Positions 22,356-35,660 of a stretch of DNA of 64,000 bases are shown here, piece by piece. The position numbers and the translations under genes were made by a program. Origin of the DNA: Pyrocephalus nanus (lineage: Eukaryota > Chordata > Aves > Passeriformes > Tyrannidae); the NCBI GenBank assembly GCA_038380795.1, contig CM076280.1, positions 3,893,501 through 3,957,500 on the forward strand. The letters run 5' to 3'. The notes under the pieces are model-generated. The model was not told the origin of the DNA, made no database searches, and saw only the letters and a program-made list of their open reading frames with translations. Positions within the stretch are counted from its first letter, which is position 1; each line of letters opens with the position of its first letter.

Positions 22356-25300
22356 TTCTTCAGTTGGCTCTCCTTGCAGTGTTTCCTGGAGCCCATGGGC
22401 AGGTCCCCATGGATGGTGCTTGGCCCAAGGCAGGTGGAGGTGGCAGCAGGGTCAGTGGGCACAGCTCTGGCACTTGGGGTGACGAGTGTCCTGCTGAGCT
22501 CACGTGGCCAGCCCCCTCCTCCTAAAAGGGTCATTCTCATCAAAATCTGATTTTCCAAGCCTACAAGGAGAAAAAAAAGGCTGAGAGCTTCTTGGCTCAC
22601 CGTTTCTAGCCCCTCATTCTTTCTCCTCTTTGCAGTCCTTGAGCTGGGAGGGTCTGCCTTGTGTGTGCACCTCAGCTTGGGGGATGTGCCAGACACAGAG
22701 AGCTCTTTCTGCTCAACCCCTTTGTGGTGTAAAGAAGCTCTGAAGGAAAAGGCTGGGATGTGATTTGAGGTAAAAATAACCCAGACAATGTAATTCAACC
22801 CCCCCAAAAAGAACAACATTCACTTCTGCTCCTTTCCTTCCCTCGGAATTTGTTTGTCTGGAGGGTCCTTCCCGTTCAAGCCAAGTTGTTTGTAGCTCTG
22901 TCCCCGTGGTAGTGCCTGGATGTTGTCAGAGCACTGTCCAAACCCAGCAGGGTTACATTGCTGGTTACCACAGCCTTTGCTTTTCTGTTTTCCCATAAGC
23001 AGAGGGGGCTTCCTTGAGGATTGTCTGCTCTGCCCTTGGAATGTGCCTTCCCCAGGAGGCCCCCTGTGCCCTGTCAGCTGCCTGGAGATGTGACATTAGT
23101 CACACCTCTTAGGGAAGTCACTGAGCCATTGACATGTCCAGCATTGCAGAGCCCGGCTGGAAAGCTCTGCCTGAAACCTGCCTGACCCGGGCATGGTTTT
23201 AATCAGCCTCTCCCCGGCAGTTTCCTCTTCCCGGCAGCTCCTGATTTAGACCAAAACTGCTGCAACCTCCAGCCTGTCCTGCTGGGCTGAGGAAGTCCCT
23301 CCACGTGTAAAAAGATGACTAAATTGAATTTTCCTTAGTCTGCAGAACATCCAGCTCCACGAGCCTGCTCAGCCCTGGAGCTGATGGGTTGTGGAGTTGC
23401 ATCTCCTGCTGAATCCCTCCCTCTCTGTCCCTTTGCTAGGGATACCTGAGGGCACCATATTTCCCACATTTTCACCACATGTTGGACCAGTTTGAGCTCA
23501 ATCCTGGCCAGACTAATCCATGCCATGGCTGTGAATTGTTCCAGGCTGTGCTGTTCCTCCTCCCCCAAGGCCCTGCCAGCACAGGGCACTTACAGGAAGG
23601 GTGGCTGTGGCTCAGCTTCACCTCTTCCCCCTCTTTGCAGCACTTCTGACTTTGCCAGGTCTCTGCTCTCTCCAGGTTCCCCTTTCTGTGCCAACTGCCT
23701 GCTGGATGCATTCAGGAACCAAACAGTTCTGCTTCAGGGGTTTTGCAACCCTGTTCCTTCCAGCTGTTCCTTCCTGCAGACCGGGACAAGGTGCAGCTGC
23801 GGGGAGAGCACCGGCCACGAGCGTGGCTGGCACCCATCCCTGTGTGAGAGCCTTTATTCACATCACAACTCTCATCCACAAACCGTTCCTGGCCCTGGGC
23901 TGCAAGGAATTTCCATGGAAGGATGTGCAAGGGACTGAATGGTGTGACAAGTCGGTGCTTCAGAGGGATGATAACAGTGGAAACACCAGAGGTGCTGTTG
24001 ACATCTCGGGGACAACTATGTAAACATGGCTGGATGGTGCCTGTGAGGTCCAGACCAAAGATAACTGATGGAAATCAAGAAGAAGGGGAACAAAGCATCC
24101 CTCTGGCGTCCTGGCAGTGCCTCTCAGTGACAAGGTCAGTGCCACTGTTGTGGTGTTCCCCCAGAGGGTGATGGAGCACCTTGTGTGATGTCCATCGTGC
24201 CATGCCAGGCTGTGGAACCGGCCCAATATCAGTTATTTCACAAGTCTTGTGTCTTTTAACCACTCTCCAGTTTTCCCAGTCAGAGATGACTTCCTAGAAG
24301 GGCTGTGGCCACCTGGATTTGTCACACATCAAAAAAACAGCACCTGGAATTTCAGGGCACTTCTGAATCCCTTGATCTGACACTTCCAAGCCAAGGCAAA
24401 GGGAATGAATCATACCAAAGGTTTGGGACCTCTCTGGTCTCCTCCTGTTCCCACCCCCACGAAGAGGAAGATGAGAGTGCAGGTCAGGGCTGTGCCAGGC
24501 AGGAGCAATTCCCCCTCCCCTCACTCCAGGGGGAGCTGTGAGGTGAATTCCAGCCTGGGAACCCTCACACGGAGGGAGAAGGAGCTGTTGCCATTCCTGC
24601 ATCTCCTGCCGTGTCTCTTCCCAAATGTCAGGGCACACAGCCAGGGCATGCAGGACTTTGACAAATACCAGGGGCTGTGTTCCTCCTTCAGCTGGGAGGA
24701 AAGGTTAAGACCCAGACCAGTTGTTTTGTAATGTGGTTACAGTAATGACCCCTCTGCAAGATTCATCCTTGCTATCATACTCTGCTTCCTCCTCGCCTAA
24801 GATTCTTCAGGAAAAGCTCTGTTGTGTCTACATGCTCTGTCTGGAATGCATAAAATTAGACCTTTATTACTCAGAGGCATTGCAGCAGCTGGATGCCTAT
24901 GAAATTCTTCCCACCTCAGCTCCAAAGCCAGCCCCTGGCTGGAGGGATTAGTGGGAGAGCAGATAACAACATGCCCTGTCCTAGATCTGTATCGCACATT
25001 CCCAGCTGTGCAACTTCCCTGTGTGGGGAGCACATCTGGATCTCCCAGAACCCTGTCTCATGGGAAACCTGAGAGCTCTTTGATGGATAACTCACTCACT
25101 TTCCTCTGCTGTCAGTTCCAGAGGCCACACTGGAGTGAAAGGGAAAACGTGACTTTTGTTGGGAAGCGCCGATTCGTTAAATGTTTACTGGAAGGTCTCT
25201 GGTGGTGTTTCCTTCGAGCCTGGTGTGATAATTTGTTCACTGGTGGACAGCTCAGGGGCCTGGAGCTGTAGAGGGCACATCAGAGGTTTTGGAATATATC

Positions 25301-27029
25301 CCTGGGAAAGGACCAGCTCCTGGTGAGTCCAGAGACCAGCAGTGCCTGCAAATCCCAGTTTCCCAGGATCTGTCTAGCTGTGGGGGTGTTGGACCGTATT
25401 GATGATGGGCACAAACCCATCAGCACCCACAGGGATATTGTTTTGAGGGTTAAGGCATGAAATGGGTCTGAATAGCTTGGACTCGGTGAAAGATCTGCAC
25501 AAATTCACCTGGGGAATCACAGCCCAGGAGATGTCCTTGATTTTCCCTTTTCCTTTCCCACAGTTTGGTCCCACAGCTTTTGGACCAAAGGTGTGGTCCA
25601 GGCTCTGTGGAGGTGCTCGTGCAGTCGGGGCAGAGGGGGCAGGAGGGGCTGGCTGGGGCTGAGGGGGGGTCACACTCAGCTCTTCCCACTCCCCACAGAA
25701 ATCTGGGATCCTTGGCTCCAAGGGGTTATTCCAGAGAGATGTGCTGTGGCTGTGGCCCAGCACCATCCTGTCTGTGGGCTGGGAAACACCAGTTTTGCAT
25801 CACCTCTGTGCTTTCATACCCCTGTCTCACCTTCACCAGTGGACCCTGATTCCACATGACTCCAGACAGCCCCTGACAAACATGGATTCTCCATCACAGA
25901 AGGAACAAAACACGTAATTTCCAACTTATCACTTCAGTGCATTACATCTTCTGTGAAAACAAATTCAGGTGACACACTAGAAAGCCTCCTCATTTTAAAT
26001 GTATCATTTCCCTTCCAAGTTTCCTCTGCTTTTCCTGTTTGAGAAGCTCCAAATATTTGTCTCTGCATATTCTCCTTATCTCTCATCACTCTGGGCATGC
26101 TTACCTGGTTCCCACCCTCCTCCTGTTTTCTTTCTTGTAAGCAGGAAACTAAGATGTTCCATGAGCTTTTCTCCTGCAAACTCAGCCCCAGGGATGTAAG
26201 TCAGGGCTTGATCTGGAAAGAACATGGAAAAATTGCTCCATGGGATGTGGATATCACTAGGGCAAGTTTGGATTTCAACATCATCAGCTCTCCTGCTGAT
26301 GCAGCTTCTCTGTGCACCCTCCTCCCTGGATCTGTCTCCTGCCTCCCCTGCCCCTTCCAACCCTCTGTGGGTTCTGGGAAGGTGAATCTGGCTTCCTATC
26401 AGCCCAAAGTCTCATGTCCCTCCTTCCTTCCTACATCTCTCTGCTGGGGAAGAGCTGCTGAGCTCTGTCTGGCGTGGGGATTTCCAGCACTGCTGATCTC
26501 ACATCTGGGTCCTCCCAGAAGCTCCTTGCCAAGGGGACCCAAAGGAAGGGTCTGTAAAGGTTTCCACTGGCATTTGCTGGCATTTAGAGAACAGTAACTG
26601 AGTGGAGCTGGGCTTCCTTTTTACTCCAGGACTGAAACAGGAACAGCTGCCTGAATGTCAAAAGATGTTGGGTACATGTTCAGTTATTTGGTGCTTCTTT
26701 TCGTTTCATCACAGAAAAGTTCCCTGAGGAGGACGAGAAATGTGATTTTCCACCTTGATGCTAAAGCAGAACTGAGCTCAAGCCCTTACCCAGCACAGGG
26801 AGGAACAACCACAGGGCAACACCCCAAGGAACTGAGTCCCTAAACCCCTGGTCCTTTGCCTGCTCCAGCCTGGGGAGGCTGCTGGACCATTTTGGAATGA
26901 ACTTCACTCACTACACACTGAATTTTCCTGGTTAAAGGAAACCCAGTGGCTACAGGCAAATTTCAACAGAGGAAAAAAAGGAATTATTTGAAATTTTCCA
27001 GCAGGATGGGGTTAATTGTTGCATGATTT
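22356..27029. other. Intergenic, no gene recognised
   Basis: 4.7 kb without recognised CR1 or tandem repeats. Several 100-170 codon frames exist on both strands (for example minus 25374-25766 and plus 26097-26597) but none matches a family I know. Confidence 0.5.
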
Positions 27030-27290
27030 ATAGAATCACAGAGTGCTTTAGGTTGGAAGGGACCTTAAAGATCATTTCACTCTTTCCACCAGCCCAGGTT
27101 GCTCCAAGCCCCATCCAACCTGGCCTTGGACACTTCCAGGGATGGGGCAGCCCCAGCTTCTCTGGGCAACCTGTGCCAGGGCCTCTCAGGGAAGGATTTT
27201 TCCCTGATATCCCTTCTAACTCTCCTCTTTTTCAGTTTGAACTCATTCCCCCTTGTCCTGTCAATACAGTTCCCGATGAATGACAAACAT
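27030..27290 (-). mobile_element. CR1 LINE, 3' end, 5'-truncated
   Basis: Starts TAGAATCACAGAGTGC and contains GGTTGGAAGGGACCTTAAAG, CCAGGTTGCTCCAAGCCC, GGGATGGGGCAGCCCCAG and CTTGTCCTGTC. The segment usually found between AAAGATCAT and CCACCAGCCC is partly deleted. Confidence 0.95.
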
Positions 27291-29897
27291 GGAACAAGGA
27301 AAACAGTGCTAAATCAGCACTGAATCCATTGTATTTTCAAAGCTGAGTAACCTGTTTAGGAGAGTATAAAATTGCTTCAATTTTTTCCATCTGCCACTGG
27401 AAATCTTTACCACTTTAAAAGCCCAGCATAGGTTTTTAATGATGTTGGAACAATTAAGGCTGTAACATAAAACACTGTACATTTTAGTCACTCATCTGTT
27501 GAGGGTCACCATTATAGGATATTTTAAATCTATACAATTAAGATGAATAGCTGATGTGCTATAAATATAATTAAAATATGCCTTTGGCACTGAATTTTAA
27601 ATGAGATTTGTACCACAGGATATCTGATTTTAGACCCATAGATAGAAATCCTCTGCTCCCATAACTGACACCTCTTTTTTGCTTATCACATGTGTTAAAA
27701 AAACCTTATTTTGGTGATACCTATAATGTTAAAGAAACCACAAAACCTCTGAGTTTGGGACTGGAAAAATGCATGTCCTGGTCCTCTGAGACACCCTCAC
27801 CCTAAAATGTGCCTCCAGAATCCCCGAGTCCAGCACGTGGCAGGACCTTGTGCTGTCAGGAACAGACAGAAACCCCGATGAAATCATCAGTGCCACTGAA
27901 AGAAAACTCCTGATCGCTTCAGAAGGGCGAATTTGATGAGTTCTGCAGGGCACAGGGAACTTTCCACGCTTAGAAAGTTAATCAGAAGTTTCTTTAACCC
28001 CTCTCTAAGTTTCAGCAAAGAGCTCCAAGTTCCTGCAGGTGCAATAAAACCCAAATTCCGAGCTCTGGTGCTGGGGGAAGTTTCGCTGTGCACAGCTCTC
28101 TGTCATTTCAGCTGGAAGGGATCCAACCTGTTGCCTCATGAGGAATTGCAGCAATGCAAGAGCCAGACCAAGCCAAGAGAAAATGCTGCTTCCTTGAGTT
28201 CACATGAGGGGTGAGCAGACAACAAACGTGTTTTGAGAGATTCTCACTTCAACAACACGGTTTGAAATGTTACCCCCACGCTTGGAAGTTAAAAACACCA
28301 CCAGAAAGAGTTTTCTCTGTAATAAATCTCTATTTAAGCTGTGGATGTGAGCAGAACTTGCCTTTGGGTCCTTGACCTGAATCCCTGTTTCTGTCTTTGT
28401 GCCTCTGACTCCCTTTTGTAGATGAATCTCTGATAGAGCTTTATTGGATTTATTTGGATTTATTTCTCACCTTCACTTTGTGTTCACAGATGCTCTGGGT
28501 CTGATTTCAACGGTGCAGTTGTTTTCACTTTATCCTGATGGAAACATCCCACCTGTTTGGTTTCAGTGCGGTTGATCTGGAGACTTGTAGAGGTTTAATT
28601 TGCTGCAAGAGGCTGTTGGGAGCATCTTGGGGAAGGCTCAGGTACAAGTTGGTGTCTCCACCTGCCCAACCACCCTTATTTCTTTAACAGAACGTACATT
28701 TGGGGTCAGATTTGGTTTGGATCTCAATTTGTGGTCTAATTCTGCTCAGAAAAGTGGGTGGTTTTTTGTGAATCTCTTATCTAAGGTCAGGTGGCTCCAT
28801 GTGCTGCTGAAACCCTATTTCATTTTTTATTCCTGCCTTTTATTCCCAGCCGTTTCCCTTCTGTTTGCACAAAGCCAAACCTTGCTGGGATGGATGTAAA
28901 ACACAATTTTGCATTGGAAAAAATCAGACAGTGAATTTATGCTCTTTTCCCTGTAAATGTGCTATTTTTTTAACCAGTTTTTGGCTTGACTTGCTTTGCA
29001 TCTGAGAGTCATGGAGTGCAGCTCCTGGACAAACACCAGGGCAGTGCTGCTGCTTCAGCTGTAGCATCTTGTCACTGCCCTCCTTGTAAGTTCATGGACA
29101 GAGAGGCCAGCGAATTGTATTTAGTAGGAGAGCTCTCAGAAAGAAGATTTTGTGCTAAGAAAGGAATACGAGTTCAACCAGTAATCTGATTTTGTTTTAT
29201 CCTTGTTTTATTTTTTAGCATTCTTACGCCTAAACACTGAAGAATTTTGCTGAACTCCAGAGGGTATGGAAACCAGCACATTTTTTCTATTACAGCACAT
29301 GGAGGCAAATCAAAAGTTTGCTCTGCTGATTGAGGTGGGGTGAGGCTTACATGAATTATAACTATTTTTAAGTACAGCTGTTTTCCTCCTCTTCAGGGTA
29401 TTTGCTTTGGCCAGAACTGCAGAAGTGAAAGTCCTGGTGGCTGCTCACCTGGAAAGTGATGAGTACAGGCTTGAAGAGAGGTACTGGGAAGATGATTCCA
29501 GCTCTGCCAAGACTTCCCTGACTTGAGATGGGAGAGGAGCCAATAAGCCTGGAATGAGTTCTGCTATTTCTGAGGAATGATTAATCCCTCTGTGGGCTGG
29601 TGGTTGCACAGGAAGGGAGAGGCTGTGCAGCCCATTGGCTGCAAGTGTTGTGGCTTTGAATGGGGGAACGTTTCACTCCGAGGTTTCTGGGTGCAGTAGG
29701 ACTGGAAGGGTTTATACTTTGAGGAAACAGGATGGCCCACGGGGCAGGGTGTGCTGGTGCTGCCCACACAGCAGTGTTTATGGTTGGGCAGTGCAGGGAA
29801 TGCACAAATGGAGCTGTGCTTTTTGGGGCTGGAGCAGGTAGGTTTGTCTCTGGTGTCACATAGGTTGGCTGTGCAAAAGAACACACAGAATTAAAGG
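27291..29897. other. Intergenic, with AT-rich island 27300-27730
   Basis: The first 430 bases after the CR1 are strongly AT-rich and free of simple repeats, possibly conserved non-coding DNA. No gene recognised in the rest. Confidence 0.5.
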
Positions 29898-30155
29898 CTC
29901 ACAGAATTGGTGAGAGTGGAAAAGACCTCCCAGATCTCTGAGTCCAACCCGTGCCCAGTCCCCACCTGAGCACTGAGTGCCACGTCCAGTCCTGCCTTGA
30001 ACACCTCCAGGGATGGGGGCTCCACCACCTCCCTGGGCAGCCCCTTGCAATGTTTAACAACCCTTTCCATGAGGAAATTCCTCCTGATGTCCAACCTGAC
30101 CCTCCCCTGGCACAGCCTGGGGCCGTTTCCTCTCGTCCTGTCAACTCAGCACATG
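29898..30155 (-). mobile_element. CR1 LINE, 3' end, 5'-truncated
   Basis: Contains GTGGAAAAGACCTCCCAGAT, GAGTCCAACCCGTGCCCAGT, AACACCTCCAGGGATGGGGG, CACCTCCCTGGGCAGCCC and GAAATTCCTCCTGATGTCCA. Same subfamily as the copy at 42732, distinct from the 2560/10228 type. Confidence 0.95.
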
Positions 30156-31477
30156 ATCATTATGGAGTTAGGTGAGACCTTTGAATCAGGAGGGAAAGCA
30201 ATTGATTCTCCTGGCATTTAAATCAGAAATTGCATTAGTTTTCTTAGTAATTAGAACATTGGGTCAGCTGCTGCCATGCAGCTCTGTCAGAACTCTCGAG
30301 TGAAAAGCAGTCTCTTCTGGAAGTGATGGAGGAGCATTGGGTACTATCCATCAACAACCTCTGCTGACCCCTTGGTAGCACCTGTGAAAAATGAAAGGCA
30401 ATTTGCTGCCTTGGAAGGGTTTTCTTACCATGTCACAGACCACCACAGCTCTTTTGGTCTCAACCCCATGGCCTGAAGACTCAACTCAGCCCAACCTCCC
30501 TAAGAGTCAGCTTAGCACTTGGCTCTTTGAAAGCATTGCTCTGTGCCTGACAGGCTCTCAGAAGAAATGGGCTGATAAGAAATGTGAATCCAGGGACTCT
30601 GCCTGAGTAGGAAGGTGGTGGTTCTGGCTCTGGTGTCCCTCAGGAGCCCCAGTCAAAGGCACAAGCACGGCGAGGTCACTTCACGATCTCTTGGTAAACT
30701 CAGTTTTGGTGCAGGAAGAGTTTTGAGGAATCGGCATCCACAACAGGCAGGGGGGGAGGGAATGCTCCCTTTGTTCCCTTTGCACCTAAACCACAGCCAG
30801 TGTCCTCCTGCTAAAGGGCTGTCAGTGCCCAGGCAGGTTTGCATCACTCCTTTAATGCAGAATCACAAACTCTTCTGGAAGGGCTGTTGGAGAGTTGCTT
30901 TGGCTTCTCCCAGCCAAGAAAACATTTGTGTTTGCTTTCAACACTCCTGAGGGAGAGCTGAGTGGTTTTATGGGCTGTCATGTTTCCATATGGTTTCCTT
31001 GTTTCCTGCCTAGGCCAAAGCTGCTCATGTTTTGCAACATTCCCGAAGCACTAAAGCTTCCTGAAGCTGTTCAAAACTTCCTGCCCTCACTTGTGTCTGT
31101 CAGGTCTGCTTGGGAGCCTCTGGCACCTCAACTTCATCATGGCATCAGCTTTAGCAAGCTCAGCTCACTGCTGGGGGTGGGGGAGTTCAGGCCCAGCTGC
31201 AGAAAGGCAGACAGGGGATGCTGTAAAGGTTGAAGAACTGGAAAGAGGCTCTGGAAATTAAACCTGCAAGTCACAAACCCTCACTGCCAATCCAGCTGTG
31301 GCCTGGATGAATTCTGTGACCACGTCCTTTGAGTCTGGTTTGGTTGTCCCTTACTTTTTGACTCCTTAGGCTGGGAACGAGTCACTGGTGATTAGTGGAG
31401 GAGTTCACCAGGCCCTGTAGATGGGGCTGAAGGCAAGGAAGGGCTGTGTGTTTACCTTCCTAAAATCAGATGTTTAC
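30156..31477. other. Intergenic, no feature recognised
   Basis: 1.3 kb between two CR1 copies; nothing recognisable. Confidence 0.55.
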
Positions 31478-31740
31478 AGAGTTGGAAGGGACCTTAAAGA
31501 TCACCCAGTCCCACCCCCTGCCATGGGCAGGGACACCTCCCACTAACCCAGGTTGGTCCAACCCCAAATCCAACCTGGCCTTGGGCACTTGCAGGGATGG
31601 GGCAGCCACAGCTTTTCTGGGCAACCTGTGCCAGGGCCTCCCCACCCTCACAGGGAAGGATTTCTCCCATATATCTGATCTAAATTGCCCTTCTTTCAGT
31701 GTGTTGCTATTCCTCCTTGTCATCTCACTGCAGTTCTGAT
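31478..31740 (-). mobile_element. CR1 LINE, 3' end, 5'-truncated
   Basis: Contains GTTGGAAGGGACCTTAAAGA, CCTGCCATGGGCAGGGACAC, GGGATGGGGCAGCCACAG and TGTGCCAGGGCCTCCCCACC. Same subfamily as 2560, 10228 and 27030. Confidence 0.95.
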
Positions 31741-34700
31741 GAAGATCCTTCTAGGGCTTCCTTGTAGGGCAGGAGGGGATACACACCCACAGCAGGACTC
31801 AGGTCGTGTGCTGTGTCCCAGGCTTTGCTTCAACTGAAGCAGGAGAAAAAGAAATAAATAAAAAAAAGCTTAATGTCCCATCTCTGGTTGATGTCATGAG
31901 CCAAAGTTGTAATCTCACAAGTTTTTAAAAACCAAATTCCTCTCTTTCAGCCCCAGTCTGTGGTCATCCTGTTCTCCTCTGTTTACTCACCCTGAGGTTT
32001 CAGCTCAGCACTTCCACTGCCTTGCTGGGCTGCTCTGCTGTCTGGGACATTCCACTTCTCCTTTTCAACAGGTGGCCCAAAATGTGGCTGCTCCTGATGC
32101 AGGACTTCCCTGGGATGCCCTGACTTGGTGTGACACCCATCAGTACCTGAAGGAATCTGCCAGACTCACTTGGCAAGTCCCCAGCAATCTGAGAGATGTG
32201 CTCTTATCTCCAGGCACCATAAATTCACCATCCCTGGTGTCACTGATGAGATAAGATGAGGATTAGACTAAACAACAAAAAACCCCCAAACTTCCCAGCT
32301 TTCCCCTAAGGTCTTGTTACCTACAGGAATCATTCCACAGAAACATCTCAGGGCAACAACACACTGAGCAGAAAAAAAAAAACAACACACAAAAAGCCAC
32401 CTCACCAGGACTAATGGAATGATGGAATGAGCATCACATCCTTTGCAAGCCAAAGGAAATCAGGTTTGGGAAATGTAACATGAGACAAGGGATTTATTTA
32501 TAGGGAGCAGCAGCTCCATCTTCCAGCCTTCAAATGCTCCCAGGAAAAGGCAGAAGATGGATGTGGTGGTGACACTCGGTGGTCCCTGCAGATTAGGAGG
32601 CAGTTGGAGGTGTTATTTCATAAAGGTCAAGGCAGACATTAATTTTGCTGCTCCCAAAGTGGGGGAAACGCTCCCAATTCCCAGCCAGGATCGAGAATTT
32701 GCTGCGGTTGGAATCAAACAATTGTCAGTTTTTGCAAGTTTTGGCTTTGTTTGCCTCCCCCCAAAAACTCACCCTGCAGTACTTTTACAGTTGTGAGGTG
32801 ATCTGTTGATTTATGCAAAACAAGCAGAAAGGAAAACCAGGTTATTTTGTGGGTGACTTTCACTTCTGCCAGTTCTTCACCTTTCCAAAGTTTTCTCTGC
32901 CTTTTATTTTTTTTAAATTCTTTTTTTTCATGACCTAAGAGCTATTCTGGGGGAAACCACCTTGTAAAATTCAGAAGTTTTGGTGGGTTTTTAATCTGTT
33001 TATTTGCTGATAGCTTTCCCAATTCTTTGTCATTTTCTCATTTTATTTTTCCCCACTTTCAAGGCTCTCTGACAAATAGTCTGAGTCATTTTTTGGCTTC
33101 TTGTCGGTGACAAAAGTATGTGCAAAGCCAACAAATGTCTCCTCCTCCTTCGCCTTCGAGGGTTGTAGTTCTTGTTCCTTGTCATTTTGGTGTGGTACCA
33201 AAATAAAAGCTCGTTTTGAGGGCACTAAATTCATTATAATTATGGATTTTCTTTCTCCTTGGCACTTAAGGTGCTTCTGTGCAGTGGTTTGAAAATGTTT
33301 GTGAAATAAAGCCATTAAGTGGGGTTCAGGATCTAATGGCAAACTGTAAGTTGAATAAAACTTTTTCTCTTCAAACAATAATCCTAAAGTGACATTGGGA
33401 TACACTGAGTTGGGTATTTTTAATGGGAATTGGGTGCTTTTAATGGAAGTTTTAGATTTTAGAGCAAAACCTTCTCTGAAGATAGGGAAACATCTGTAGG
33501 GAAGGCATTTTGAGACATCAACGTTGGAGAGAAAATATAATTTTCAGAAATTACAGAAGTTTCTGTTTCACCTTTTTCCAGGGGAAAGAAAATTTCTTGG
33601 GTGTCTTTACTCAGTGAACTTCTATATTTTCAGTTTTCATCCCACTTTAAAGTAAAGAAAAACCAACTCAAATGTCAGAAACTGCCCTGGGGTGTGAGTT
33701 CTCTTTTCGACTGTGGTAGACCAGCACTTCAAGGCCAGAATTCTCTCAGAGTTCTCATCATCAAACCTTCTCAGGGAAAAACTTTATTTTTTGTAAGAAA
33801 TCAACCTTTTATTCCCTCCTTGCTTAAATAGCTTTGCATGTTTGAAGGTTAAAGGTTTCAAAGCTGGGGGGACTTTTACCCGAGGAGTAAATACTGAGAG
33901 ATGTAATTAGACTTTTTTTGACTCCTGCATTTTTCAAAGGTGGGTTTGAAAGAAGGCAAGTAAATTCTGGAAGCTCCAGGTAGAGATTGCAGAGGATTTT
34001 TAGAGGTAGGGAAGGGTGTAGGATTCCTGAACTCCAGCACAGAGAGGTTTCCAGTATCTGTTCTTGAACACCACATTTCCCCAAGCCTCAAACTCTGAAA
34101 TGTCAGGTTTGAACAAACCCAGCCCAAAACCAGGGAGATTCAGAGGTAACTTCCTGGGGGGAAAAAGGTCTTCTGTAACTCTGGCTACGGAATCCACCAG
34201 GGTCCAGCTGTTTCTGCCACCAGGGGTGGGGAAACCAGGATCCAGCAGAGTGAGGTGCTCACCCTGCTAAGGTGAGGGGCCTGAGGTGCTCCAGCGAGTG
34301 ACCCCAACATCCTGCCCCCACACAGGTTTCCAGAGCCTTCAGCTGATAAGAAACCTCAGGATTTGGGCTTCCCACCCATTGTGCAGTTCAGTGGCCTGAG
34401 GAGAGGGGTCCCAGGTGACTGGCTGTGTTTGGGAAGTGATGCAGCTGCAAACCACGAGGGTTTAGCTGAATAAAAGCTGCCAGTCTTGAAGGACCGAAAG
34501 GAAAACCCCAACCAACCTCCCAAAATAGACACACCAACAAGAAAATCCCTGTCTGCTCAGGGACTCTGGTCTTGAAGGAGAAGCTTGAACTCAGATTCAA
34601 CTTTTGGGTTTGTGTCATGTTTGTTTTGTGGAGCAGAAGCTGCTTTAATCTCCACTCCCAGGTCCTGCCCACGGGGTGCCCCAGTCCTTCCCTCCCACCC

Positions 34701-34911
34701 GTCCCATGTGTGTCCCTGCTGATCTCAACCTCATCTCCCCTCCTCTGCCATGGTCAGCACATCCCTTTTGCATGTCCTGACTCCAGTTTGAACAAGCAAC
34801 TCCTAAATTTTGCTTCAGGGAAGGGAAAGTGTTTGAAAGGACACACTGGTGTCCTCAGTGAGAGGTTCTGGTGATGTTGACAGTGTTCAGTACTTGAGGT
34901 CACTGCAGGGA
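31741..34911. other. Intergenic, with AT-rich island 33000-33450
   Basis: No repeats recognised. The island holds a 120-codon frame on the minus strand (33043-33405) with a lysine- and acid-rich C-terminal half, but no family I know. In AT-rich DNA a frame this long is expected now and then by chance. Confidence 0.45.
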
Positions 34912-34934
34912 CTGTCTGTCTGTCTGTCTGTCTG
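34912..34934. repeat. CTGT tetranucleotide repeat
   Basis: Nearly six perfect CTGT units. Confidence 0.95.
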
Positions 34935-35124
34935 GGCAGAGGGGATGGACAGACTAAGCTCCAAAGTTTTCATGTCCTTGGGGTTTTTTTGAGTGTCCTC
35001 AACACGCTTTGTTTATTTAGTGGCTGAGTGAAAACTCAAATTTCCCAGGGGAGCATGTCTGGAAATATTTTATCCTTTAAAACAAAACCACAGTTGAGGA
35101 CAAAATTGATAGGAAGGAGATGCT

Positions 35125-35505
35125 CAAGGAGAGACCTTATATAACAAGAAAATGCTTCAGGGTGAGCTTCTTATGGCATTTCAGTGCTTAAAGGGGGGTT
35201 GTAAAAAAGATAGGGAGAGGCTTTTCAGCAGGGCCAGTTGAGAGAGGACAGGGGGTGATGGTTTAAAACTTTTAAACTAAAATAGGAATGATTTAGATGA
35301 GATATAAGATTTTTACAATGAGGGGGGTGAGGCCCTGGAACAGGTTACCCAGAGAAACTGTGGCTGCCCCATCCCTGGAAAGGTCCAAGGCCAGTTTGGA
35401 GCAACCTGGGACAGTGAAGGTGTCCCTGCCCACTTCAGGTGGTAGAACAAGATGATCTTTAAGGTCCCTTCCAACCCAAATCACTCTATGATTTGATGAT
35501 TTTAG
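35125..35505 (+). mobile_element. CR1 LINE, 3' end
   Basis: Diverged 5' part (GGAGAGACCTTATATAAC, GGGGGTTGTAAAAAAGATAG, GAGAGAGGACAGGGGGTGAT), then well-preserved GAGGCCCTGGAACAGGTTAC, CCCAGAGAAACTGTGGCT and AAGGTCCCTTCCAACCCAAA, with a GATTTGATGATTTT tail. Its last 85 bases and downstream flank recur at 5245-5483. Confidence 0.93.
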
Positions 35506-35660
35506 GTTTACCTTTCCCCAAGAAAAAGAGCTCCTGACTTCAAGGGATGAACTATTTTTAGCTAAAGCCAAAAGTAGTATCAGGATCCTTAAATATTCAA
35601 GCAGAATATGTTTATCCTTGGATATTACCACTGTGATTCCAATGGGTCTCATGTGGTGGA
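35421..35660 (+). repeat. Duplicated unit, copy B: CR1 3' end plus 155 bp of linked sequence
   Basis: Partner of 5245-5483. The linked non-CR1 part contains CTCCTGACTTCAAGGGATGA, GTAGTATCAGGATCCTTAAA and CAATGGGTCTCATGTGGTGG. Unlike copy A, it is followed directly by a second CR1 3' tail. Confidence 0.9.
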
